NCBI GenBank assembly: GCA_037443425.1
Contig: JBBIOI010000039.1
Location: forward strand, 1 to 28,506
DNA from: JBBIOI01 sp037443425
Lineage (GTDB): Bacteria > Desulfobacterota > BSN033 > UBA1163
Direction of reading: 5' to 3'
Length of the DNA stretch: 28,506 bases
Shown here: positions 16,297 through 23,967 of the stretch, piece after piece
Layout of the letters: each line of letters begins with the position of its first letter
How positions within the stretch are numbered: position 1 is the first letter of the stretch
Translations under genes and position numbers: made by a program
Notes under the pieces: generated by a model
What the model was told of the DNA's origin: nothing
Seen by the model: only the letters and a program-made list of their open reading frames with translations
Database searches by the model: none

Positions 16297-17023
16297 AGAT
16301 AAAGATTTAGAAGATAAGTCTCCTTATAAGGTAAAGCTTGAAATTTTTGAAGGCCCGCTTGACCTTCTTTTACATCTTATTCAAAAAAATGAGATAAATA
16401 TTTTTGATATACCAATTGCATTAATAACTGAGCAATATTTAGATTATCTAAGATTGATGAAGGTTCTTAATCTGGATATAGCTGGAGAATATCTCCTTAT
16501 GGCATCAACCCTTCTTCACATAAAGTCAAAGATGCTTCTTCCAAATCCATCAAGTGAAGATGAACAAGAGGAGGAAGATCCGAGGGCAGAGCTGGTCAGA
16601 AGGCTTCTTGAGTACCAGAAGTACAAGGAGGCAGCTTTAGAACTTGATAAGAAGCCTCGGTTAGATCGCGATGTTTTTATCAGGTTAAACACAGAACAAG
16701 ATTTAAAAACACCAGAAGAAAGGCTTGAGGCAAACCTTTTTGAATTAATAGAGGCGTTTCGCCAAGTCTTAGAAAGGTTAAAACCCGAGAAGTTTCATGA
16801 GGTCATTTTAGATCCCCTTAATGTTGAAGATCGAATCGAAGAAATCCTAACAATCCTCAGAAATGAGAATCGGAGTTTAGCATTTCATAATTTAATTCCG
16901 GAAGGTTCATCCTTAAGATTTGTGATAGTGACGTTTCTGGCAATACTGGAAATGGTAAAGATGGGATTGATTCGTATTTTTCAAGCGACTGTATTTGAAA
17001 CGATTCGTATCTCACCAGTATAA
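16289..17023 (+). CDS. scpA: Segregation and condensation protein A
   Basis: The product is a 244-residue kleisin subunit of the SMC-ScpAB condensin complex, which organises and segregates the chromosome. The typical N-terminus YKVKLEIFEGPLDLLLHLIQ and the following NEINIFDIPIALITEQYLDY and LLMASTLLHIKSKMLLP blocks are present. The acidic linker and the C-terminal winged-helix end (FLAILEMVKMGLIRIFQ) are also visible. An in-frame ATG at 16250 is possible, but ATG 16289 is preferred. It is preceded by GGAG at 16280-16283 and overlaps the previous stop by only eight bases. The partner scpB, usually next to scpA, is not in the window. Confidence 0.94.
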   Translation: MFEDKDLEDKSPYKVKLEIFEGPLDLLLHLIQKNEINIFDIPIALITEQYLDYLRLMKVLNLDIAGEYLLMASTLLHIKSKMLLPNPSSEDEQEEEDPRAELVRRLLEYQKYKEAALELDKKPRLDRDVFIRLNTEQDLKTPEERLEANLFELIEAFRQVLERLKPEKFHEVILDPLNVEDRIEEILTILRNENRSLAFHNLIPEGSSLRFVIVTFLAILEMVKMGLIRIFQATVFETIRISPV

Positions 17024-17075
17024 AGGAAAGGATAGATTTGAAATTATAATAAAAAGATAATCGAAGGAGGTAGCT

Positions 17076-17951
17076 ATGAAAAAGAGGAGAATTCTAACAG
17101 GGTTAGGGGTTATAGTTATCCTTCTGGCTATAATATTTTTCTTATTTCTCTTTTTGAGCCCTTACATGGGCAAGACAGATCGATTTGCATTCGGAGATAA
17201 GATAGGAATTGTAGAAATAAAAGGGGTGATTACACAATCGTCCGATGTTATTGAGACATTACGCCAATTTGTAGAGGATAGTGGAGTGAAGGCTATTATA
17301 CTGAGGATTGATTCTCCAGGTGGTGGAGTAGGACCAGCACAAGAGATTTATCGTGAGGTATTAAAGGCCAAGTCAAAAAAGAAGGTAGTTACTTCAATGG
17401 GTTCGGTTGCTGCATCTGGAGGATATTATATTGCTTGTGCCTCAGATATAATAGTTGCAAATCCTGGGACAATTACAGGTTCCATTGGTGTTATTATGCA
17501 ATTTTCAAATTTTGAAGAGCTTTTTAAAAAAATTGGAATAAAGGGGGTTGTGATAAAAGGAGGAGAATACAAAGACATTGGCTCACCTTTTAGGGATATG
17601 ACGCCTGAAGAGAAAAAAATTATGCAGGAGGTAATAGATAATGTGCATCAACAATTTATTCAGGCAGTAGCTGAGGGGAGAAAACTCGAGCGAATAAAGA
17701 TAATTCAGATTGCAGATGGCAGAATCCTTACAGGAGAGCAAGCAAAGAGGTTAGGTTTGGTTGACCAGTTGGGTAATTTACAGGATGCAATTGATACAGC
17801 CGCTAAATTGGCAGGTATAAAAGGAAAGCCGCAAATAATATATCCTAAAAAGAAGTTTTCTCTATTGGAACTTTTAATAAGAGAGGGTGCTTCATTATTA
17901 ATAAATTTTTTTAATGAGAAGATATTCCAGTTAGATTATCGATTATTCTAA
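17076..17951 (+). CDS. sppA: Signal peptide peptidase SppA (short type)
   Basis: This 291-residue membrane-anchored serine protease degrades cleaved signal peptides. An N-terminal signal anchor lies at about residues 5-28 (a basic KKRR start followed by a hydrophobic stretch). The S49 peptidase domain has the catalytic serine S114 in GSVAASGGYY and the catalytic lysine K166 in GEYKDIGSPFRD. The 52-residue Ser-Lys spacing matches B. subtilis SppA. The RIDSPGGG and TGSIGVIMQ blocks are also present. The gene has a strong AAGGAGG ribosome-binding site and ends 10 bases from the convergent uracil-DNA glycosylase gene with no visible terminator between. Confidence 0.95.
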   Translation: MKKRRILTGLGVIVILLAIIFFLFLFLSPYMGKTDRFAFGDKIGIVEIKGVITQSSDVIETLRQFVEDSGVKAIILRIDSPGGGVGPAQEIYREVLKAKSKKKVVTSMGSVAASGGYYIACASDIIVANPGTITGSIGVIMQFSNFEELFKKIGIKGVVIKGGEYKDIGSPFRDMTPEEKKIMQEVIDNVHQQFIQAVAEGRKLERIKIIQIADGRILTGEQAKRLGLVDQLGNLQDAIDTAAKLAGIKGKPQIIYPKKKFSLLELLIREGASLLINFFNEKIFQLDYRLF

Positions 17952-17961
17952 TCAGAGTAAT

Positions 17962-18621
17962 TCATTCATCTTTCATCATTTTTGAAATTTTTTTCATATC
18001 CTCCCAAACCTCTCTCTTCTTATCAGGATTCCTTAAAAGATATGCAGGGTGATAAGTGGGAATTACCTTTATGCCTTCTAAATCATAGATCTTCCCTCGT
18101 AAGGCTGTTATCTTAGAATCCGTCTTAAGAAGGGTTTGTGCAGAAAATGTTCCTAAGGCACATATGATTTTAGGTGAGATGGTTTTTATTTGCATCATAA
18201 GAAAAGGATTACATGAATTGATTTCATCGGGTCTTGGATTTCTATTCTGTGGAGGCCTACATTTAACAACATTGGTTATATAAACATCTTCCCTTTTTAA
18301 CTTAATTGATTGGAGTATCCTTGTAAGAAGCTGGCCAGCTTTACCAACAAAGGGTCTTCCCTGTATATCTTCATCAAATCCAGGTGCTTCTCCAATTATC
18401 ATTAATCTTGCTTTTTCATTTCCTTCACCAAAGACGATACTTCTTCGGCTTTGATGAAGTCTACATCTCTTGCAATTACCAAGTTTATCCCTAATCTCAT
18501 CAAGACTGGGAATGTTTTTATTCTTGTCTTCCTTTATATAAATATGGTCAACTCCAATTCCTTTTAAATAATCCAAATGAGTTTTTAAATCCTCTATAAT
18601 TTTCTTTAGATTATCTTTCAT
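17962..18621 (-). CDS. Family 4 uracil-DNA glycosylase
   Basis: This 219-residue enzyme removes uracil from DNA as the first step of base-excision repair. The iron-sulfur family 4 layout is visible: C50 and C53 (NCKRCRLH), then cysteines in VVKCRPPQNRNP and NSCNPF as the remaining [4Fe-4S] ligands. The active-site block is GEAPGFDEDIQGRPFVGKAG, and the C-terminal HPAYLL motif is present. The roughly 40 N-terminal residues are an extension before the core. It is the only confident minus-strand gene. There is no close ribosome-binding site before the ATG, so the message may be leaderless or poorly translated. Confidence 0.94.
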   Translation of the reverse strand: MKDNLKKIIEDLKTHLDYLKGIGVDHIYIKEDKNKNIPSLDEIRDKLGNCKRCRLHQSRRSIVFGEGNEKARLMIIGEAPGFDEDIQGRPFVGKAGQLLTRILQSIKLKREDVYITNVVKCRPPQNRNPRPDEINSCNPFLMMQIKTISPKIICALGTFSAQTLLKTDSKITALRGKIYDLEGIKVIPTYHPAYLLRNPDKKREVWEDMKKISKMMKDE

Positions 18622-18629
18622 AGAATTTT

Positions 18630-18658
18630 GAATTATCCCTTTTTCTGATAAATGTCAA
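18630..18658 (-). promoter_or_regulatory. Possible promoter of the uracil-DNA glycosylase gene
   Basis: On the minus strand TTGACA (complement of 18653-18658) is followed after 17 bp by a weak -10, TAATTC (complement of 18630-18635). This would start transcription at or very near the glycosylase ATG. The -35 hexamer lies in one arm of the inverted repeat described at 18650-18749. Confidence 0.35.
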
Positions 18659-18713
18659 GAACCTCGGGTGAGGTTTCTGAAAAGGTCCTGAAGTAGTTAA
18701 CCCCTCCATACAT
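18633..18713 (-). pseudogene. Small ORF or gene remnant, carboxymuconolactone-decarboxylase-like
   Basis: A minus-strand frame, open from about 18757 down to a TAA at 18633-18635, contains one ATG at 18713. From that ATG it gives 26 residues (MYGGVNYFRTFSETSPEVLD and a short IYQKKG tail). The composition looks like real protein. It resembles, by memory only, the N-terminal segment of carboxymuconolactone decarboxylase/AhpD-like proteins, which would make it a truncated remnant. The upstream part of the frame has no start codon. A small functional peptide cannot be excluded. Confidence 0.25.
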
Positions 18714-18749
18714 CCCCTTAAGATACTCCCTATTTAATTCTTGACATTT
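18650..18749. repeat. Perfect 12-bp inverted repeat with a TTGACA in each arm
   Basis: AAATGTCAAGAA (18650-18661) and TTCTTGACATTT (18738-18749) are exact reverse complements separated by 76 bases. Each arm holds a TTGACA hexamer pointing outwards. The right arm would serve the TRAP module, the left arm the uracil-DNA glycosylase gene. It could be a paired operator for a dimeric regulator or a remnant of a small mobile element. Confidence 0.5.
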
Positions 18750-18768
18750 CGGTCTGGTTTATTAAAAT
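18741..18768 (+). promoter_or_regulatory. Promoter of the TRAP/AOR module
   Basis: TTGACA (18741-18746) and TAAAAT (18763-18768) are spaced by 16 bp. They are the best promoter match in the gap before the TAXI receptor gene, about 48 bases upstream of its ATG. The -35 is embedded in the right arm of the inverted repeat, so a protein bound there would compete with RNA polymerase. Confidence 0.6.
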
Positions 18769-18816
18769 TTACTCATAAATTAAATATTGCTATTAAAAAT
18801 AACAAGGGGGTGTAGA

Positions 18817-19887
18817 ATGAAGGAAATAGTAAAAATTTTTAGATCATTACATTATTTAATGGCCATATCGTTATTTATTATTCTTTTATCAAACCTCGGC
18901 CTTGCTCAAACTACTCTAAGTCGCCCAAAGGTATTACGTTTTGCTACATTTTCACCTGGAACAACACTTTATGCAACCAGCAGTGGATTGGCTAAGGTAG
19001 CCTCAGAAAATACCCCAATGACCTTAACCGTTGTTCCAACAACAGGCGTTTTTGCATGGCTTCCAATGTTAAGCAAACTTGGAACCGCAGATCTTGGAAT
19101 CACAGGTTTAGAACAGGTCTGGCAGATGTGGTCTGGAAAAAATGCGCCTGAGCCTATGCCAAAGGGGTTTCCAAAGGACCCGATATTCCCAAAAACAAGA
19201 AATATTAGGGTTCTTATTGCTGGTCCCCCAATTCCTTGTGGGATGCTTGTTAGAAAAGATTCTGGAATGAAAGAGTTGAAAGATTTAAAAGGAAAAACAG
19301 TTGCGTGGGGATGGTCGGGCTTTCCTAATAATATTGGAATTACTCTGGCAAATCTTCTTTTAGCAGGTTTAACCATTGATGATGTAAAACCCTCCACAGT
19401 TACAGAGGTCGTATCCGCCGTTAAGGCTGTTCAAGAAAAAAGGATAGACTCTACAACATGCGCAGTTGGAATGCCAGCCATTTCGGAGGCAGATGCAATT
19501 GTAGGAGTCCGTTTTTTAAAAGGTCCTATGGATCCAGAAAGGGATAAAGAGGCAAGAAGGGCTAATCCTGGAGGTTATACGATAATTGTTCGCGCTGGGC
19601 TACCCGGTGTTCCTGAGGATACTCCTGTTTGGGGGCTACCACTCGCTATCTTAGTTTCAACAAATATGGCTGATCATGTCGCATATAAATTGGTTAAGAC
19701 ATGGTATGAAAATTATAATTCCTATGCGACTATTCATCCTCTTCTTAAGGCATGGACCCCTGAAGTTTTCTTAAATAAATATGTGACGGCTCCATATCAT
19801 AATGGTACGATACAATTCTTTAAAGAGAAAGGAATCTGGAGCCCAAATATGGAAAGAATTCAGGATGAACTCTTAAAAATGGAATAA
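18817..19887 (+). CDS. TAXI-family TRAP transporter solute receptor
   Basis: This 356-residue periplasmic binding protein belongs to the TAXI class of TRAP transporters. A signal peptide runs to about residue 30 (hydrophobic LMAISLFIILLSNLGLAQ). The mature domain shows class features: LRFATFSPGTTLYATSSGLA, ADLGITGLEQ, and VLIAGPPIPCGMLVRKDSG followed by the LKDLKGKTVAWG hinge region. Known TAXI proteins bind glutamate, 2-oxoacids or other carboxylates; the ligand here is not predictable. The start at 18817 has AAGGGGG seven to eight bases upstream; an in-frame codon at 18787 would add residues ahead of the signal peptide and is rejected. A hairpin separates it from its permease gene. Confidence 0.92.
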   Translation: MKEIVKIFRSLHYLMAISLFIILLSNLGLAQTTLSRPKVLRFATFSPGTTLYATSSGLAKVASENTPMTLTVVPTTGVFAWLPMLSKLGTADLGITGLEQVWQMWSGKNAPEPMPKGFPKDPIFPKTRNIRVLIAGPPIPCGMLVRKDSGMKELKDLKGKTVAWGWSGFPNNIGITLANLLLAGLTIDDVKPSTVTEVVSAVKAVQEKRIDSTTCAVGMPAISEADAIVGVRFLKGPMDPERDKEARRANPGGYTIIVRAGLPGVPEDTPVWGLPLAILVSTNMADHVAYKLVKTWYENYNSYATIHPLLKAWTPEVFLNKYVTAPYHNGTIQFFKEKGIWSPNMERIQDELLKME

Positions 19888-19916
19888 TAATTTTTAGGCC
19901 TTTTAAAAAATTATTA

Positions 19917-19959
19917 TGGGTAGACAATATTTCTTGAAGGGAGATTGTCTACCCAATAT
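19917..19959 (+). terminator. Hairpin plus T-rich tract between receptor and permease genes
   Basis: GGGTAGACAAT (19918-19928) and ATTGTCTACCC (19944-19954) are perfect reverse complements, with one more T-A pair outside and a 15-base loop. AATATTTTTAT follows. It behaves on paper as a weak terminator or a 3'-end stabilising structure for the receptor mRNA. The loop holds the AAGGGAG Shine-Dalgarno-like sequence, and the 3' arm contains the TTG (19945) that could start the permease gene. Confidence 0.6.
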
Positions 19960-21909
19960 TTTTATAAATCCATGAATAATGTAGAGCCTCAAATCAAAGA
20001 TATCTATTCGAAATTTAGAACCCCAAAGGGATGGATGATTCATATTATAGATCTGATTCAAATCGCCATTCCTATCCTTGGTTGCTGTTTTGTCATTGAT
20101 TTACCTTTCTATTTAAATTGGGGCATTCTTAAAGAACAGTATTATGGGGTGATGATCGCTTTGATATTTCCTATGGTATTTATTCTCATACCACTGAACT
20201 CAAAAAGTCACAATAGTAGAATTCCATGGTATGATTTCGTTTTTTCGTTTTTAAGTATTTTTGTAGGTGCATATATAGCAATCTTTTATGAAAAAATGTC
20301 ATTAAGGTTTGGTGATGTCTCTATAGAACGTATAATCATAGGCACTTTAGCTATTGCCCTTACACTTGAAGCTTGTAGAAGAACCATAAATTTATTTATA
20401 GCACTATTCGGACTGTTTTTCATTCTTTTCCCTCATCTATCTTTATTTTTTCCTAAACTCTTTTCAGGGATTAGCATTCCTTTTAGCCAACAGATTAATT
20501 ATCTTCTCCTTGATACTAATGCCATGCTGAGCATGATGTTTGGGATTGTGGTTACCTATATATTAGGCTTTATCATCTTTGGTAATCTTATGATAAATGG
20601 TGGTGGAGGGGATTTTATAAATGATTTTTCAATGTCTGTTTTGGGTGGATTTAGAGGAGGACCAGGTAAGATTGCTGTTGTAGCTTCAAGCCTTTTTGGC
20701 ACAATATCAGGAGTAGCTATTTCAAATGTTGTAACCACTGGCGTAGTGACCATTCCTCTTATGAAGAGGATCGGTTATAAACCACATATAGCAGGTGCGA
20801 TTGAGGCTGTTGCTTCTACAGGAGGTATCATAATGCCTCCTGTAATGGGAGTAACAGCATTTATAATGGCAGAAATGATAGGTGTACCTTATTTCAAAAT
20901 AGCAATCGCTGCAATTATTCCTGCCATCCTCTTTTATGCAGCTATCTTTTTTCAAGTTGATATGGAAGCCGGGAAAACTGGATTAAAAGGTTTGCCAAGA
21001 GATAAACTTCCAAAGATATCTAAAGCCTTAAATAAGATTTATCTTTTTATAATCCCTTTTGCTATCCTTATAATTGGCCTATTTATCTTATACTGGGCTC
21101 CTGATAAATCGGCTCTCACCGCTGTTATTCCTATAATAATTCTTGGATTTTTTATTTCCAATGAGACAAGATTAAGATTTGATTGGATTATAAAAGGACT
21201 GAAGGATGCCACTCGGGCTCTCATCCTTATTGGTCCTCTTGGAGTTTTAGCTGGAATTATTGTTGGGACAGTGTCCTATACAGGCTTAGGATTTCTTCTA
21301 TCGCTTAATATTATTAATTTAGCAGGTGGAAATCTTTTTATCCTGTTATTGATTACAGCTATTGCCTGCCTAATATTGGGAATGGGAATGCCACCCATTC
21401 CTGCTTATGTTCTTCTTGCTGTTCTCGTTGCACCTGCAATGGTTCAGCTCGGTGTTGATATTTTGGCTGCTCATCTATTTATCGTATATTTCTCTTCTAT
21501 ATCTATGATAACGCCACCAGTTTGCGGGGCTGCCTATGCAGGGGCTGTCCTTGCAGGGGCAGACCCAATGAAAACTGGCTGGACAGCTACCCGTCTTGGG
21601 ATTATCGCCTATATTGTTCCATTTCTTTTTGTTCTATTTCCAGGTCTTCTTTTAAAAGGTAGTTTTCTTGAAATATTCCTCACATTTGTCTCTGCTTTGT
21701 TTGGTTGTTTTATTTTCGCCGCCTCATTAAGTGGATATTTATTTAATGAATTAAATTTGATAAAAAGGATTATCTTTGCTCTCTCTGGATTTGGCCTTTT
21801 AATACCCATTCAGAAAGAACTACTTGAAATTGGATTAATTACAAATTTCGGATGTGGTATATTGGCTATTATACTTCTTGTCATTGAATGGCAAAAAAAT
21901 CTAAATTAA
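19945..21909 (+). CDS. TRAP transporter 4TM/12TM fused permease
   Basis: This 654-residue polytopic inner-membrane protein combines the small (DctQ-like) and large (DctM-like) TRAP subunits, as is usual for TAXI systems. The N-terminal about 150 residues hold the four-helix part. The large channel-forming part follows, with MMFGIVVTYILGFIIFGNLM, GGFRGGPGKIAVVASSLFG, ASTGGIIMPPVMGVTAFIM and GMGMPPIPAYVLLAV. A further hydrophobic tail follows after about residue 560. It uses an ion gradient to move the ligand delivered by the upstream receptor. The start is uncertain: TTG 19945 has GAAGG four bases upstream but lies in a hairpin; ATG 19972 lies below the hairpin but has no ribosome-binding site. 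Confidence 0.92.
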   Translation: MSTQYFYKSMNNVEPQIKDIYSKFRTPKGWMIHIIDLIQIAIPILGCCFVIDLPFYLNWGILKEQYYGVMIALIFPMVFILIPLNSKSHNSRIPWYDFVFSFLSIFVGAYIAIFYEKMSLRFGDVSIERIIIGTLAIALTLEACRRTINLFIALFGLFFILFPHLSLFFPKLFSGISIPFSQQINYLLLDTNAMLSMMFGIVVTYILGFIIFGNLMINGGGGDFINDFSMSVLGGFRGGPGKIAVVASSLFGTISGVAISNVVTTGVVTIPLMKRIGYKPHIAGAIEAVASTGGIIMPPVMGVTAFIMAEMIGVPYFKIAIAAIIPAILFYAAIFFQVDMEAGKTGLKGLPRDKLPKISKALNKIYLFIIPFAILIIGLFILYWAPDKSALTAVIPIIILGFFISNETRLRFDWIIKGLKDATRALILIGPLGVLAGIIVGTVSYTGLGFLLSLNIINLAGGNLFILLLITAIACLILGMGMPPIPAYVLLAVLVAPAMVQLGVDILAAHLFIVYFSSISMITPPVCGAAYAGAVLAGADPMKTGWTATRLGIIAYIVPFLFVLFPGLLLKGSFLEIFLTFVSALFGCFIFAASLSGYLFNELNLIKRIIFALSGFGLLIPIQKELLEIGLITNFGCGILAIILLVIEWQKNLN

Positions 21910-21918
21910 GGAGGAAGA

Positions 21919-23772
21919 ATGAAAGGATATAATGGAAAAATCTTATGGATTGATCTTACCTCACAAAGCTCAAAGATTGAGACAGTTTCTCAAGAAATAA
22001 TGAAAAACTTTTTAGGAGGAAAGGGGCTTGGTGTTTATCTGCTTTATAATTATATTGAACCCCAAACAGACCCCTACGATCCATCTAATCCTCTTATATT
22101 TGTCACAGGTCCTCTTACAGGGACAAACTTCCCATGTGTTTCAAGGACAGGGGTTGTAACAAAATCACCTTTGACCAATACTTTTCTCGATTCTTATGCT
22201 GGAGGCGTATTAGGATATGCCATCAAGGCTTCGGGCTATGATGCTTTAATAATTACTGGGAGATCTACCAATCCTGTATTCATATCTATTGATGAAGAAA
22301 AAGTTTCTTTTGAAGATGCATCCCCCCTATGGGGATTGTCATCCCTTAAAACAGAAAACCTTCTTCGAAATCAATTTAAAAAAGAAGGCAAAGCAAGAAT
22401 TGGAACAGCTACGATTGGACCTGCCGGAGAGAAGATGGTTCGATTTTCAGGCATCATTACCGAGAATCGAATCTTTGGAAGGGGAGGCGGAGGAGCTGTC
22501 ATGGGGTCAAAGAACCTGAAGGCTTTGATTGTAAAAGGAAAAAAAGAGATAGAAATTTATGATGAATCAGAGTTTAAGGGAATAGTTAAAAGATGTCATG
22601 AGAAGATTGCTTCTCATCCAATGACAAGGCGTGGTGGTGTATTTCCAAGAGTAGGAACCATGCATACCGTAGATGTGACTAATGAGACTGGTACGCTTCC
22701 AACAAGATACTGGCGGGAAAACAGCTTTGATCATGCATCAAATATAAATGGGGAATCGTTTACTCCATATATTTTAAAGACTCGTGGTTGTTTTCTTTGT
22801 CCTATTGCTTGCAGCCGTGATACAAAGGGGGTCTGGGCTGGTAAGGAATATATTACTGAAGGGCCAGAGTATGAAACTATTTATGCATTTGGATCAAATC
22901 TCGAGATTCAAGACCCAAACCTTATCATTGCTGCTGATCAACTCTGCGACGAATATGGTATGGATACTATATCATGTGGCAATGTAATTGGCTTTGCCAT
23001 GGAGTGTGTGGAAAGAGGGCTAATAAAGAAGGAAGATATTGGATTTGATCTCTCTTTTGGAAATGGTGATGCGGTTCTTTCTATGATAAAACTTATTGGC
23101 GAAAGGAAAGATATTGGAAACTTACTTGCAGAGGGGGTTATGCGTGCATCCGAAAGGATTGGTGGATCGACTGACTTTACCATGCATGTAAAGGGACTCG
23201 AACTGCCAGGCTATGATCCTCGAGGGATGAAAGGTCAGGGGCTTACCTATGCACTTTCTGACCGGGGGGCATGCCATCTTCGATCAAATACACTTCGAAC
23301 TGAGCTATTGGGCCTTCCAAAACCTATTGATCGATATGCATATGATGGAAAGCCAGAGATGGTTTTCGAGCTTCAGCTTAACTATGTTATGTTTGATTGT
23401 TTGATAAGCTGTATATTTGGTGGACTCGCTATCACTGCTGAGGATTACTTAGATGCGATAAATGCTATAACAGGTTGGTCTCTGAGCTGGGATGAGTTTA
23501 GAAAGATTCATAAGCGTGTTTGGACCTTTTCTCGACTATTTAATTGCAGGGAAGGATTTGGCAGAAAAGATGATACACTTCCACTTAGGTTATTTACAAG
23601 CCCTTCTACAAAAGGACCAAGCAAAGGGGAGGTTGTTAATCGAGAGGCCTTTGAAAAGATGCTCGATGAATATTATGACATCGTTGGCTGGGATAAAAAT
23701 ACAGGTATCCCTACCCAAAGCACTCTTAAGGAACTTGACATCGATAGGTTTATAAAATTTCGTGAGGTTTAA
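21919..23772 (+). CDS. Aldehyde:ferredoxin oxidoreductase family protein
   Basis: This 617-residue tungsten- or molybdenum-bispyranopterin enzyme is of the AOR family, which oxidises aldehydes to acids with ferredoxin or runs in reverse to reduce acids. The N-terminal AOR domain is recognisable by GKILWIDLTS, FLGGKGLG and PCVSRTGVVTKSPLTN. [4Fe-4S] ligands are C291, C294 and C298 (CFLCPIAC), plus probably C498. The first pterin-binding motif is D344-E-Y-G-M-D349. The second is D493-C-L-I-S-C498, where many family members have DxxGLC. The length is typical. No separate iron-sulfur or flavin subunit is encoded beside it. It follows the permease by nine bases behind AAGGAGG, so it belongs to the same transcript. 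Confidence 0.93.
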   Translation: MKGYNGKILWIDLTSQSSKIETVSQEIMKNFLGGKGLGVYLLYNYIEPQTDPYDPSNPLIFVTGPLTGTNFPCVSRTGVVTKSPLTNTFLDSYAGGVLGYAIKASGYDALIITGRSTNPVFISIDEEKVSFEDASPLWGLSSLKTENLLRNQFKKEGKARIGTATIGPAGEKMVRFSGIITENRIFGRGGGGAVMGSKNLKALIVKGKKEIEIYDESEFKGIVKRCHEKIASHPMTRRGGVFPRVGTMHTVDVTNETGTLPTRYWRENSFDHASNINGESFTPYILKTRGCFLCPIACSRDTKGVWAGKEYITEGPEYETIYAFGSNLEIQDPNLIIAADQLCDEYGMDTISCGNVIGFAMECVERGLIKKEDIGFDLSFGNGDAVLSMIKLIGERKDIGNLLAEGVMRASERIGGSTDFTMHVKGLELPGYDPRGMKGQGLTYALSDRGACHLRSNTLRTELLGLPKPIDRYAYDGKPEMVFELQLNYVMFDCLISCIFGGLAITAEDYLDAINAITGWSLSWDEFRKIHKRVWTFSRLFNCREGFGRKDDTLPLRLFTSPSTKGPSKGEVVNREAFEKMLDEYYDIVGWDKNTGIPTQSTLKELDIDRFIKFREV

Positions 23773-23774
23773 TA

Positions 23775-23813
23775 TGTTCTGTCGTTTAGTTTTAATGTGG
23801 TCTGTCGTTTAGT
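23775..23813 (+). repeat. Two 16-bp direct repeats, 23-bp period
   Basis: TGTTCTGTCGTTTAGT (23775-23790) and TGGTCTGTCGTTTAGT (23798-23813) differ at one base and lie immediately after the AOR stop codon. They could be tandem regulator sites, or the terminal-repeat residue of an insertion sequence; no transposase is present. Confidence 0.5.
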
Positions 23814-23879
23814 AATGATTTTAAATCCGAGAAGGGTGTCTTTCCGTTACAGGATCTTTTTAATTCGATCTGAATTGTC

Positions 23880-23907
23880 TTGACTTTTTTTAACAATATT
23901 TTAAGAT
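23880..23907 (+). promoter_or_regulatory. Candidate promoter of the alcohol dehydrogenase gene
   Basis: TTGACT (23880-23885) and TAAGAT (23902-23907) are 16 bp apart in the 195-base gap between the AOR and alcohol dehydrogenase genes. The predicted start is about 55 bases upstream of the ATG. It implies that the second half of the module can be expressed independently of the first. Confidence 0.45.
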
Positions 23908-23967
23908 TTTTTTGATTTTTAGGATTTAAAACAAATTCTCTTATAGAAAACTGAAAGGCAACTGACT

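Noticed and set aside
18622..18816. Riboswitch (for example molybdenum/tungsten cofactor type) ahead of the TRAP/AOR module
   Set aside because: The gap shows an inverted repeat and a small hairpin but no multi-helix aptamer with conserved cores, and the AOR gene itself has only a nine-base leader.
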